In this document: piece by piece, positions 1-7,776 of the stretch
Layout of the letters: each line of letters opens with the position of its first letter
Numbering within the stretch: position 1 is the stretch's first letter
NCBI GenBank assembly: GCA_005884685.1
Contig: VBAH01000014.1
Span: 35,763 to 99,762, forward strand
Direction of reading: 5' to 3'
From: Alphaproteobacteria bacterium
GTDB taxonomy: Bacteria; Pseudomonadota; Alphaproteobacteria; Rhizobiales; Xanthobacteraceae
DNA: 64,000 nt
Notes under the pieces: model-generated
Databases searched by the model: none
The model's input: the letters and a program-made list of their open reading frames with translations, nothing else
Told to the model about the DNA's origin: nothing
Made by a program: the position numbers and the translations under genes

Positions 1-1779
1 CTGCGCGATGGTCGACATCACCAGATGCTGCTCGACCAGCCAGGCGACCGTGTCGGTCTCGGCCGGCGACAGGCCGAGCCGCGGACAGACGCGGCGCGCG
101 ATGCGCGCGCCCGCGATCGAGTGATCCTCCACGCGCCCTTTCGCGATATCGTGCAGGAACAGCGCGACGTAGAGCAGAGCGCGATGGCCCGGCTGGATCG
201 TCCGCATCAGCTCGCTCGCTTGCGTGAACTCCTCGTTGCCGCCCGCCTCGATGTCGGCGAGCACGCCGATGCAGCGCAACAGGTGCTCGTCCACCGTGTA
301 GTGATGGTACATGTTGAACTGCATCATCGCGACGATGCGGCCGAACGCGCGCACGAAGCGGCCGAGCACGCCCGCCTCGTTCATCCGCCGCAGCACCACC
401 TCGGCGCCTTCCGAGGTGAGGATCTCGAAGAACAGCGCGTTCGCGCTTCTGTCCTCGCGCAGCTGCTGATCGATCAGGTTGAGCGAGCGCGCCGCCGCAT
501 GCATCGCGGCGGGGTGGAACGCGAGATTGTGCTTCTGCGCCAGCCGGAAGATGCGGATGAGATTGACCGGATCGCGCCGGAACGCGTCGGCGTCGGCGAT
601 GTTGATACGGTTGTGGTCGGCGACGAAATCGTCGGATTCGAGCACCACGCGCTTGGGCCGCGGCTTGAAACGCGCCATCACGCGGTCGAGCACCGGCACC
701 GGCTTGGCCTCGCGCTCTTCCAGCGCGGCGCACAGGATCGCGGTCAGGTCGCCGACGTCCTTCGCGATCAGGAAGTAATGCTTCATGAAGCGCTCGACAT
801 CGCGCATCCCGGGATGCGCCGTGTAGCCGAGCCGCACCGCGATCTCGCGCTGAATGTCGAACGACAGCCGCTCCTCGGCGCGCCCGGTGACGAAATGCAT
901 GTGGCAGCGCACCGCCCAGAGGAAATCCTCGGCGCGGCGGAACATCCTGTATTCCTGGTGGTCGAACACGCCGCGCTCGATCAGCTCTTCGGCGCTGCTC
1001 ACGCGATAGACGTACTTCGCGATCCAGAACAGCGTGTGCAGGTCGCGCAGGCCGCCTTTGCCGTCCTTCACGTTCGGCTCGACCAGGTAGCGCGACTGGC
1101 CGGCGCGGCGCAGCCGCTCCTCGCGTTCCGCAAGCTTGGCGACGACGAACTGCGGACCCGAGTTGCGTACGATGTCCTTGTCGAAGCGCGCGACGAACTC
1201 ATCGTAAAGCGCGCGGTCGCCGAGCAGGTAGCGTGCCTCGAGGAGCGCGGTGCGGATCGTCATGTCGGCTCTGGCCTGGCGGATGCACTCATCGACCGAG
1301 CGCGTCGCGTGGCCAACCTTCAACCCCATGTCCCACAGGCAATAGAGAATGCCTTCCGCGACCGACTCGCCCCAGGCGGTCTGCTTGTACGGCAGCAGGA
1401 AAAGCAGATCGATGTCGGAGCCGGGCGCGAGCAGCCCGCGCCCGTAGCCGCCGGTCGCGACCACCGTCATGCGCTCCGCATCCGACGGGGTCAGCGAGCG
1501 GTAGAGCTGGCTGACGAGGTCATAGATCAGGCGGATGATCTCGTCCTGCATCACGCACAGCCGCTCCGCGCAGGCGCGGCCGTGCCGGTCGGCCAGCAGC
1601 ATCTCTTCGGCGGCGGCGCGCCCCTCGGTCAGCGCGGACTTGAGGCGCTGCGCAACGGCGGTGCGCAGTTCGCGCTCGCGCCCGGCATGTTGCTGCGCGA
1701 GCCGCGCCAGATCGGCCGCGACGCCGTCGGTGTCGATCAGCGCGGTGCCGCGTTGCGCGGACTCGGCGGGCGAGAGCAT
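1..1779 (-). CDS. glnD: [Protein-PII] uridylyltransferase GlnD, C-terminal part beyond the window
   Basis: GlnD uridylylates and deuridylylates PII proteins in response to glutamine and so sets cellular nitrogen status. The reverse strand is open for 593 codons from an ATG at 1779-1777 to the window edge. The nucleotidyltransferase motif GGYGRGLLAPGSDIDLLFL is near residues 110-130. The linker and the start of the HD domain follow, with HHYTVDEH and FLHDIAKGRVEDHS close to the edge. The family is usually about 930 residues, so roughly the last third, including the ACT domains, lies outside. A long antisense reading frame over the same bases is a GC-rich shadow. Identity is firm; the exact start is less so, because the upstream bases give only a weak ribosome site. 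Confidence 0.95.
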   Translation of the reverse strand, partial: MLSPAESAQRGTALIDTDGVAADLARLAQQHAGRERELRTAVAQRLKSALTEGRAAAEEMLLADRHGRACAERLCVMQDEIIRLIYDLVSQLYRSLTPSDAERMTVVATGGYGRGLLAPGSDIDLLFLLPYKQTAWGESVAEGILYCLWDMGLKVGHATRSVDECIRQARADMTIRTALLEARYLLGDRALYDEFVARFDKDIVRNSGPQFVVAKLAEREERLRRAGQSRYLVEPNVKDGKGGLRDLHTLFWIAKYVYRVSSAEELIERGVFDHQEYRMFRRAEDFLWAVRCHMHFVTGRAEERLSFDIQREIAVRLGYTAHPGMRDVERFMKHYFLIAKDVGDLTAILCAALEEREAKPVPVLDRVMARFKPRPKRVVLESDDFVADHNRINIADADAFRRDPVNLIRIFRLAQKHNLAFHPAAMHAAARSLNLIDQQLREDRSANALFFEILTSEGAEVVLRRMNEAGVLGRFVRAFGRIVAMMQFNMYHHYTVDEHLLRCIGVLADIEAGGNEEFTQASELMRTIQPGHRALLYVALFLHDIAKGRVEDHSIAGARIARRVCPRLGLSPAETDTVAWLVEQHLVMSTIAQ

Positions 1780-1855
1780 GGGGAAACCCCGATAGCCGAG
1801 CACCGGGGCGGTGTCACGCGATGTGACAGCAAGCCGGCGCGGCGGCACGAGTCGC

Positions 1856-1880
1856 AAATAGGGTATAGAATTCCCTATTT
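1856..1880. promoter_or_regulatory. AT-rich inverted repeat, possible operator
   Basis: AAATAGGG at 1856-1863 and CCCTATTT at 1873-1880 are perfect 8-bp arms around a 9-bp spacer (TATAGAATT). The site lies about 30-50 bases upstream of the predicted promoter for the transporter operon and about 80 bases upstream of the glnD start. The symmetry and base composition suit a dimeric regulator. The regulator is unknown. Confidence 0.4.
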
Positions 1881-1908
1881 TAGCCCCTCTTTGACAGATT
1901 CATTCTCA

Positions 1909-1938
1909 TTGACGTCAAAGGATGGCTGCTCGTAGAAT
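1909..1938 (+). promoter_or_regulatory. Predicted sigma-70 promoter of the transporter operon
   Basis: TTGACG (1909-1914) is separated by 18 bases from TAGAAT (1933-1938). The -35 box is part of the palindrome TTGACGTCAA (1909-1918). The start codon of the binding protein is at 2096, implying a leader of about 150 bases. This is read from consensus only. Confidence 0.4.
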
Positions 1939-2095
1939 ATTCATAGCGCCGATTTGAGCGATCAGCTTGCGGGCGCTTAACAAATGCAGCTAAAGCGTGG
2001 GCCCCGCCCAAGCAAAGGCTGACGGCGGGCTTTCCTTGATCCCGCCTCCATCAACCCCGGCCATGCGCAAGCATGCCGCCCATGGAGGACACGTG

Positions 2096-3070
2096 ATGTC
2101 CATCTTCTCGCGACGAACTCTCATCGCCTCGGCCCTGTTCGCCGGGCTGTTGCCGACCGCGCTGATGGCCGCCGACAAGCCGAAGGAGATCCGCATCGAC
2201 TGGGCGACCTACAACCCGGTCTCGATGGTGCTCAAGGAAAAGGGCCTGCTCGAGAAGGAATTCGCCAAGGACGGCATCGGCATCCGCTGGGTGCAGACGC
2301 TCGGCTCCAACAAGGCGCTGGAATTCCTCTCCGCCGGCTCGATCGACTTCGGCTCGACCGCGGGCTCGGCCGCGCTGGTCTCGAAGATCAACGGCAATCC
2401 GATCAAGTCGATCTATGTCTATTCGCAACCCGAATGGACCGCGCTCGTCACCACGAAAGACTCGAAGATCGCCAGGATCGAGGACCTCAAGGGCAAGCGC
2501 GTCGCGGTGACGCGCGGTACCGATCCGCACATCTTCCTCGTGCGCGCGCTGCAATCGGTCGGGTTGACCGAGAAGGACATCACGCCGGTGCTGCTCCAGC
2601 ATCCCGACGGCAAGACCGCGCTGATCCGCGGCGACGTCGACGCCTGGGCCGGCCTCGATCCGATGATGGCGCAGGCCGAGATCGAGGACGGCGCGAAGCT
2701 GTTCTATCGCAACAAGGCGGCGAACACCTGGGGCATCCTCAATGTGCGCGAGGAGTTCCTGAAAGACCATCCCGACCTGGTGAAGCGCGTGCTCGCGGTC
2801 TACGAGGACGCGCGCAAGTACTCGCTCGCCAACTATGCGGAGGAAAAGCACGCCTTCCAGGCAGCCACCAAGCTCTCCGATGCGATCGCCGACAAGCAGC
2901 TGAAGGAACGCACCGCCATCACCTACAACAAGGTCGGGCCCGAGCAGCGCGATTCGATCCTGCAGGCAGGGATCGCGCTGCAGAAGGCCGGCGTGATCAA
3001 GGCGGACGTCGATGTGAAGAAGGCGCTCGACGATCTGGTCGATGACAAGTGGGTGGCGGTGACGAACTGA
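2096..3070 (+). CDS. ABC transporter substrate-binding protein, aliphatic sulfonate (SsuA) family
   Basis: Periplasmic binding protein of 324 residues that would capture a sulfonate or related organic anion for the permease and ATPase encoded next. The N terminus, with SRRTLIAS and a hydrophobic stretch ending in ALMAAD, is a signal peptide cleaved near residue 24. The mature part has the SsuA/NMT1 pattern, with an EFLSAGSIDFGSTAGSAA segment and DLKGKRVAVTRGT. An in-frame reading can begin at 1997, but the ATG at 2096 has GGAGGA six bases upstream and directly precedes the signal peptide, so it was chosen. The real substrate (sulfonate, taurine, nitrate-like or another) cannot be settled from sequence. 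Confidence 0.85.
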   Translation: MSIFSRRTLIASALFAGLLPTALMAADKPKEIRIDWATYNPVSMVLKEKGLLEKEFAKDGIGIRWVQTLGSNKALEFLSAGSIDFGSTAGSAALVSKINGNPIKSIYVYSQPEWTALVTTKDSKIARIEDLKGKRVAVTRGTDPHIFLVRALQSVGLTEKDITPVLLQHPDGKTALIRGDVDAWAGLDPMMAQAEIEDGAKLFYRNKAANTWGILNVREEFLKDHPDLVKRVLAVYEDARKYSLANYAEEKHAFQAATKLSDAIADKQLKERTAITYNKVGPEQRDSILQAGIALQKAGVIKADVDVKKALDDLVDDKWVAVTN

Positions 3071-3087
3071 GCTTTGCCACGCGCACC

Positions 3088-3173
3088 GCTCATTCCCGCG
3101 CAAGCGGGAATCCAGAGCCAATCGGAAAATCCTCATTCAGGCCCTGGGTCCCCGCTTTCGCGGGGACGAGCGG
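3088..3173. repeat. Two-hairpin palindromic repeat (family A, full copy)
   Basis: The unit has a left hairpin CATTCCCGCGCAAGCGGGAA, a short linker, and a right hairpin GTCCCCGCTTTCGCGGGGAC ending in GAGCGG. The same two-part unit occurs at 10519-10592 and 36026-36104. Split copies flank another repeat at 4035-4135 and 25069-25170. It lies between binding-protein and permease genes of one operon, so it would be transcribed and could fold in the mRNA. Confidence 0.85.
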
Positions 3174-3198
3174 CTGAGTTGCTTTTCGGCCGTTCCCC

Positions 3199-4026
3199 AT
3201 GTCTCTTTTCTCCATGAGCCTCGCCGAACCCACGGTCGCCGCGCGCGCGCCGCGCCCGCTCGCACGTTATGCGCGGCCCGCGCTCGGCCTCATCCTGCCG
3301 GTCGGCCTCGCGGCCGCGTGGGAGATCGCGGTGCGCATGGGCCTCTCCGACGGCCGGCTGGTGCCGCCGCCCTCGCGCATCTGGGCGACGCTCACCGAAT
3401 TGGCGGCGACCGGCGAGTTGCAGCGCCACGTCGCCGTCACCGTTGGACGCGTGGCCGCGGGATTTGCCTTCGGCGTCGCGGCCGGAACGCTCGCCGGCGC
3501 GCTCACCGGCTATTCGGCGTTCGTGCGCCGCCTGATCGATCCGAGCTTGCAGGCGTTGCGCGCGATTCCGTCGCTCGCCTGGGTGCCGCTGTTCATCCTG
3601 TGGCTCGGCATTTTCGAGTCCTCCAAGGTTACGCTGATCGCGGTCGGGGTGTTTTTCCCGGTCTATCTCGGCGTCATGGGTGCGGTGCTCTCGGTCGATC
3701 GCAAGATCGTCGAGGTCGGCCGCGTCTTTCGCCTGTCGGGCGCGCAGATGGTGCGGCGCATCCTGCTGCCCGCGGTGCTGCCCGCGTATGTGATCGCACT
3801 GCGCCAGGGGCTCGGCCTCGGCTGGATGTTCGTGGTCGCGGCCGAATTGCTCGGCGCCTCGGAAGGGCTCGGCTACCTGCTGGTCGACGGCCAGCAGCTC
3901 GGCAAGCCGGCACAGATCGTCGCCGCGATCGTGGTGTTCGCCGTGATCGGCAAGATCACCGACTGGCTGCTCGTCGCCGCCACGGCGCCGTTCCTGCGCT
4001 GGGAAGATCGATATGCGCGAGCATAA
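3199..4026 (+). CDS. ABC transporter permease, SsuC family
   Basis: Inner-membrane permease of 275 residues with about six hydrophobic segments. The cytoplasmic loop that contacts the ATPase is visible as EVGRVFRLSGAQMVRRILLP (residues about 173-192), the BPD_transp_1 EAA loop. It lies between its binding protein and its ATPase on the same strand, separated from each only by palindromic repeats, so the three form one uptake system. The ATG at 3199 was used; an internal ATG at 3214 (MSLAEP) is a possible alternative. Confidence 0.85.
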   Translation: MSLFSMSLAEPTVAARAPRPLARYARPALGLILPVGLAAAWEIAVRMGLSDGRLVPPPSRIWATLTELAATGELQRHVAVTVGRVAAGFAFGVAAGTLAGALTGYSAFVRRLIDPSLQALRAIPSLAWVPLFILWLGIFESSKVTLIAVGVFFPVYLGVMGAVLSVDRKIVEVGRVFRLSGAQMVRRILLPAVLPAYVIALRQGLGLGWMFVVAAELLGASEGLGYLLVDGQQLGKPAQIVAAIVVFAVIGKITDWLLVAATAPFLRWEDRYARA

Positions 4027-4034
4027 GATTTCTC

Positions 4035-4135
4035 CCGCTCGTCCCCGCGGAAGCGGGGACCCACCCCCACCCTACCCTCCCCCGCAAGCGGGGGAGGGAT
4101 AAAGGGAGGGGGGCCGCTTTCGCGGGAATGAGCGG
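4035..4135. repeat. Composite palindromic repeat: family B nested between halves of family A
   Basis: A right-type hairpin of family A (GTCCCCGCGGAAGCGGGGAC) is followed by the B core (CCCTCCCCCGC facing GCGGGGGAGGG, 4076-4098) and then by a second A-type remnant, CCGCTTTCGCGGGAATGAGCGG split by the line of the hairpin. A near-identical arrangement of the same length occurs after gyrB at 25069-25170. The element separates the permease from the ATPase gene. Confidence 0.8.
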
Positions 4136-4143
4136 AGAGAGCG

Positions 4144-4935
<792 letters not shown>

Positions 4936-4936
4936 C

Positions 4937-5111
4937 TGTCATTCCGGGGCGCCCCGCAGGGCCGAGCCCGGAATCCATGACCACCGCCCTTGCGATGTGG
5001 CACCGACAGTGCCTATTCCATTGGTTCGCGGTTATGGATTCCGGGCTCGCCGCGGAGTTTATCATCGGGCCGGCCGAAAGGCCGGGCCCGTTGGCGGCGC
5101 CCCGGAATGAC
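4937..5111. repeat. Palindromic repeat pair with GTCATTCCGG ends (family C)
   Basis: The stretch begins GTCATTCCGGGGCGCC and ends with its complement GGCGCCCCGGAATGAC. Between them are the facing parts GCCCGGAATCCATGA and ATGGATTCCGGGCTCGCC. Outer and inner arms therefore form one large inverted repeat, likely two oppositely oriented copies. It fills the gap between the ssuB-type gene and the alcohol dehydrogenase. Confidence 0.8.
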
Positions 5112-5135
5112 GAGTGTGCGTGGGAGGACTCAACG

Positions 5136-6200
5136 ATGAAAATGCGCAGCTTTCAGGTCTGCCAGTGCGGCGCGCCGCTGCAGATGAACGAACAGGAGGC
5201 GCCCACGCCGCAGGGCACGCAGGTGCTCCTGAAAATGCTCGCGGCCGGCGTGTGCCACTCCGACCTGCATATCTGGGACGGCTATTACGAGATCGGCGGC
5301 GGCAAGAAACTGATGCTCGCGGACCGCGGCATCAAGCTGCCGCTCACCATGGGGCACGAGAACGTCGGCGAAGTGGTCGCGGTCGGGCCCGACGCCAAGG
5401 GCGTCAAGGCCGGCGACGTGCGCCTGGTCAATCCGTGGATGGGTTGCGGCGAATGCAAGGTGTGCCGGCGTGGCGAGGAAAACCTCTGCCTCAAGCCGCA
5501 GAATGTCGGCGTGTTCAGCCAGGGCGGCTACGCGACGCACATGCTGGTGCCGAGCCATCGCCACCTGTTCGACATCGGCAAGCTCACGCCGCAACAGGCG
5601 GCGCCGCTCGCCTGTTCGGGCGTCACCGCCTACTCGGCGCTGAAGAAGGTCGAGGCCACGCTCAGGGACGAGCCGGTGGTGATCATCGGCGCCGGCGGCG
5701 TCGGCCTGATGGGCGTGACGCTTGCGCGCAAGATGGGCGCGAAGGATGTCATCATCGTCGACATCGACGCGGGCAAGCGCGATGCCGCCATGAAAGCCGG
5801 CGCGACCGCGGCGGTGGACGGCGGCGCGGCCGATGCGGCGGCGCAGATCCAGAAAGCGACCGGCGGCGGGGCCTGGGCGGTGATCGATTTCGTCGGCTCG
5901 AGCCAGACTGTCAGTCTCGCGGTCGCGAGCATCACCAAGGGCGGCAGCATCGTGGTGGTCGGCCTGTTCGGCGGCGACGTGACGGTGCCGACGCCTTACC
6001 TGCCGCTGCGCGCCATGAGCTTGCGCGGCTCGTATGTCGGCAGCCAGACCGACATCGCCGAGCTGCTCGAATTGGTGAACCGCACCGGCATGCCGGGCGT
6101 GCCGATCCGCACGCGCCCGCTCGAGGACGTCAACGCCGCGCTCAACGATCTGCGCGCCGGCAAGATCACCGGCCGCGTGGTGCTGACGCCGGCGGCTTAG
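5136..6200 (+). CDS. Zinc-dependent alcohol dehydrogenase (MDR superfamily)
   Basis: Medium-chain dehydrogenase of 354 residues expected to oxidise an alcohol with NAD(P). Catalytic zinc ligands are visible in AAGVCHSDLH and MGHENVGEVVAVG. The structural zinc lobe is CGECKVCRRGEENLC. The nucleotide fold begins VVIIGAGGVGLMGV, followed by IIVDID, whose acidic residue suggests NAD preference. An open frame extends upstream through a repeat to 4926, but GGGAGGA precedes the ATG at 5136 and family alignment starts there. The physiological alcohol is unknown. It is followed by an OsmC-family gene on the same strand. Confidence 0.9.
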   Translation: MKMRSFQVCQCGAPLQMNEQEAPTPQGTQVLLKMLAAGVCHSDLHIWDGYYEIGGGKKLMLADRGIKLPLTMGHENVGEVVAVGPDAKGVKAGDVRLVNPWMGCGECKVCRRGEENLCLKPQNVGVFSQGGYATHMLVPSHRHLFDIGKLTPQQAAPLACSGVTAYSALKKVEATLRDEPVVIIGAGGVGLMGVTLARKMGAKDVIIVDIDAGKRDAAMKAGATAAVDGGAADAAAQIQKATGGGAWAVIDFVGSSQTVSLAVASITKGGSIVVVGLFGGDVTVPTPYLPLRAMSLRGSYVGSQTDIAELLELVNRTGMPGVPIRTRPLEDVNAALNDLRAGKITGRVVLTPAA

Positions 6201-6203
6201 CGT

Positions 6204-6322
6204 GTCCCGGGCGCAGCGCAGCATGAAATGATGCGCTGCTGAACCGGGACCGCCACAAACGCTGGAGCTTGGAACGGTCCCGCATCTGCGACGCATCGCT
6301 TCGCGCTGCATCGCGTGTGGGA
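6204..6322. repeat. GTCCCGG-type palindromic repeats (family D)
   Basis: GTCCCGG at 6204-6210 pairs with CCGGGAC at 6244-6250, with inner arms GCAGCGCAGCAT and ATGCGCTGCT. A second partner set, CGGTCCCGCATC with GTGTGGGAC, follows to 6322. The stretch fills the gap between the alcohol dehydrogenase and the OsmC gene and could form a transcript hairpin there. Confidence 0.7.
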
Positions 6323-6341
6323 CACGAAAAAGGAGAATGGA

Positions 6342-6851
6342 ATGGATGCCACGTCCCTGCGCGCGATGCAGGCACCGATCAAGGAGCGCTACAAGGGCGA
6401 TCCCGGCGCCGCGATGATCACGCTCAAAGCCAAGGGCGCGATCGACGACAGCAACATTGCCTGCAAGGTCGAGACCGGGCGCGCGCTCGCCGTCGCCGGC
6501 CTGCATCCGGCGACCGGCGGCTCGGGGCTCGAGCTTTGCTCCGGCGACATGCTGCTCGAGGCGCTCGTCGCCTGCGCGGGCGTCACCCTGAAGGCGGTAT
6601 CGACCGCGCTCGATATTCCGCTCAAGTCGGGTCACGTCTCGGCGGAAGGCGATTTGGACTTTCGCGGCACGCTCGGCGTCGCCAAGGACGCGCCGGTCGG
6701 CTTCGCGCAGATCCGCCTCACCTTCGACGTCGAGACCGACGCGCCGCAGGAGAAGCTCGACCAGCTGTTGAAGCTCACCGAACGCTATTGCGTGGTGTAT
6801 CAGACCATCAAGGCGGGACCGCCGGTCGAGATCAGGATGCAGCGGGCGTAA
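6342..6851 (+). CDS. OsmC family protein
   Basis: Small soluble protein of 169 residues in the OsmC/Ohr superfamily, whose characterised members reduce organic hydroperoxides with two cysteines. Candidate residues are in LELCSGDMLLEALVACAG (the helix with the second Cys) and ERYCVVYQTIKAGPP near the C terminus. The ATG at 6342 follows AGGAGA at a good spacing; an in-frame start at 6315 lies in a repeat and was rejected. Cys spacing differs from classical Ohr, so peroxidase activity is an inference. Confidence 0.8.
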   Translation: MDATSLRAMQAPIKERYKGDPGAAMITLKAKGAIDDSNIACKVETGRALAVAGLHPATGGSGLELCSGDMLLEALVACAGVTLKAVSTALDIPLKSGHVSAEGDLDFRGTLGVAKDAPVGFAQIRLTFDVETDAPQEKLDQLLKLTERYCVVYQTIKAGPPVEIRMQRA

Positions 6852-6861
6852 CACACGTTCC

Positions 6862-6960
6862 GTCATGCCCCGCGAAGGCGAGGCATCCAGTAGACTGCGA
6901 CCGACATTCACAAGCACCGGCGGTGATTACTGGATCATCCGCTTTCGCGGATGATGACAA
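6862..6960. repeat. Palindromic repeat with GTCATGCC ends
   Basis: GTCATGCCCCGCGAAGGCGAGGCATCCAG is matched by the facing CTGGATCATCCGCTTTCGCGGATGATGAC, leaving a central spacer of about 40 bases. The architecture resembles family A but with different hairpin bases. It lies between the OsmC gene and the membrane-protein gene. Confidence 0.7.
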
Positions 6961-6966
6961 CCGAGA

Positions 6967-7776
6967 ATGTCCCCCGAACTCACCTTCCTCCTCTCCCTCG
7001 CGCTGCGCATGGCGGTGTCGGCGGCGTTCGTCGTCATCGCGTCGATGATCACCGAGCGCTCCGGGCCGGCGATCGGCGCGCTCGTCGCAACGCTGCCGGT
7101 CTCGGCGGGGCCGTCCTATCTCTTCCTTGCGCTCGATCACGACGCCGCCTTCATCGGAGAGAGCGCGCTCGCCAGCCTGCCGATGAACGCCGCCACCATC
7201 CTGATGTGCCTCGTGTTCGTGCATCTCGCGCAGCGCCGCGGGCTGGGCGTCAGCCTCGCCGCCGGCCTTGCGGTCTGGTTCGTGTGCGCTGCCTTGGTGC
7301 GCGCGGTAAACTGGACGCTTCCCGGCGGTATCCTGTTCAACATCGTGGCGCTCGGCGTCTGCCTGCCGCTGGTGCAGCGCTTCCGCCACGCGAAGATGCC
7401 GCTGATCACGCGCCGCTGGTACGACATTCCGCTGCGCGCCGCGCTGGTCGCGACGCTCGTTGCGATCGTGGTGACGCTGTCGAACATCGTGGGCCCGCGT
7501 GTCAGCGGCGTGATCGCGCTGTTCCCGGCGGTCTTCACCAGTCTCATCCTCATTTTGACGCCGCGCATCGGCGGGCGCGCCACCGCCGCCGTGCTGGCGA
7601 ACGGCCAGTGGGGCCTGATCGGATTCGGCATCGCGATTGTGGTGTTGCATTTCGCCGCACAGCCGCTCGGCCGCGCGACGGCACTCTCTCTGGCTCTCGC
7701 GACCTGCATCGCCTGGAATCTGGGGCTGTACTTCTACGGCCGCCGCGTCAGGCCTTCTTCGAAGCCGCTGACTTGA
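6967..7776 (+). CDS. Integral membrane protein of unknown function
   Basis: A protein of 269 residues with about eight hydrophobic segments and almost no soluble domain. No transport signature is recognisable. Conserved-looking polar spots inside membrane segments include [19 protein letters not shown] near the N terminus and [17 protein letters not shown] later. It ends convergently with mutS, overlapping the mutS 3' end by 29 bases. Base composition matches its neighbours. It may belong to the small family of duplicated membrane proteins annotated only as hypothetical in Hyphomicrobiales. Confidence 0.75.
   Translation: MSPELTFLLSLALRMAVSAAFVVIASMITERSGPAIGALVATLPVSAGPSYLFLALDHDAAFIGESALASLPMNAATILMCLVFVHLAQRRGLGVSLAAGLAVWFVCAALVRAVNWTLPGGILFNIVALGVCLPLVQRFRHAKMPLITRRWYDIPLRAALVATLVAIVVTLSNIVGPRVSGVIALFPAVFTSLILILTPRIGGRATAAVLANGQWGLIGFGIAIVVLHFAAQPLGRATALSLALATCIAWNLGLYFYGRRVRPSSKPLT

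Larger units (their letters stand above)
1780..2095. other. Divergent intergenic region between glnD and the ssu-type operon
   Basis: These 316 bases separate glnD (minus) from the transporter operon (plus) and are clearly more AT-rich than the genes. They hold a 25-bp inverted repeat at 1856-1880, a likely sigma-70 promoter at 1909-1938 overlapping a 10-bp palindrome, and the ribosome site GGAGGA at 2084-2089. No small gene was recognised. Confidence 0.6.

Noticed and set aside
25..1935. Plus-strand open frame of 636 codons
   Set aside because: It is the antisense shadow of glnD, whose motifs (GGYGRG, HD domain) read cleanly on the minus strand.
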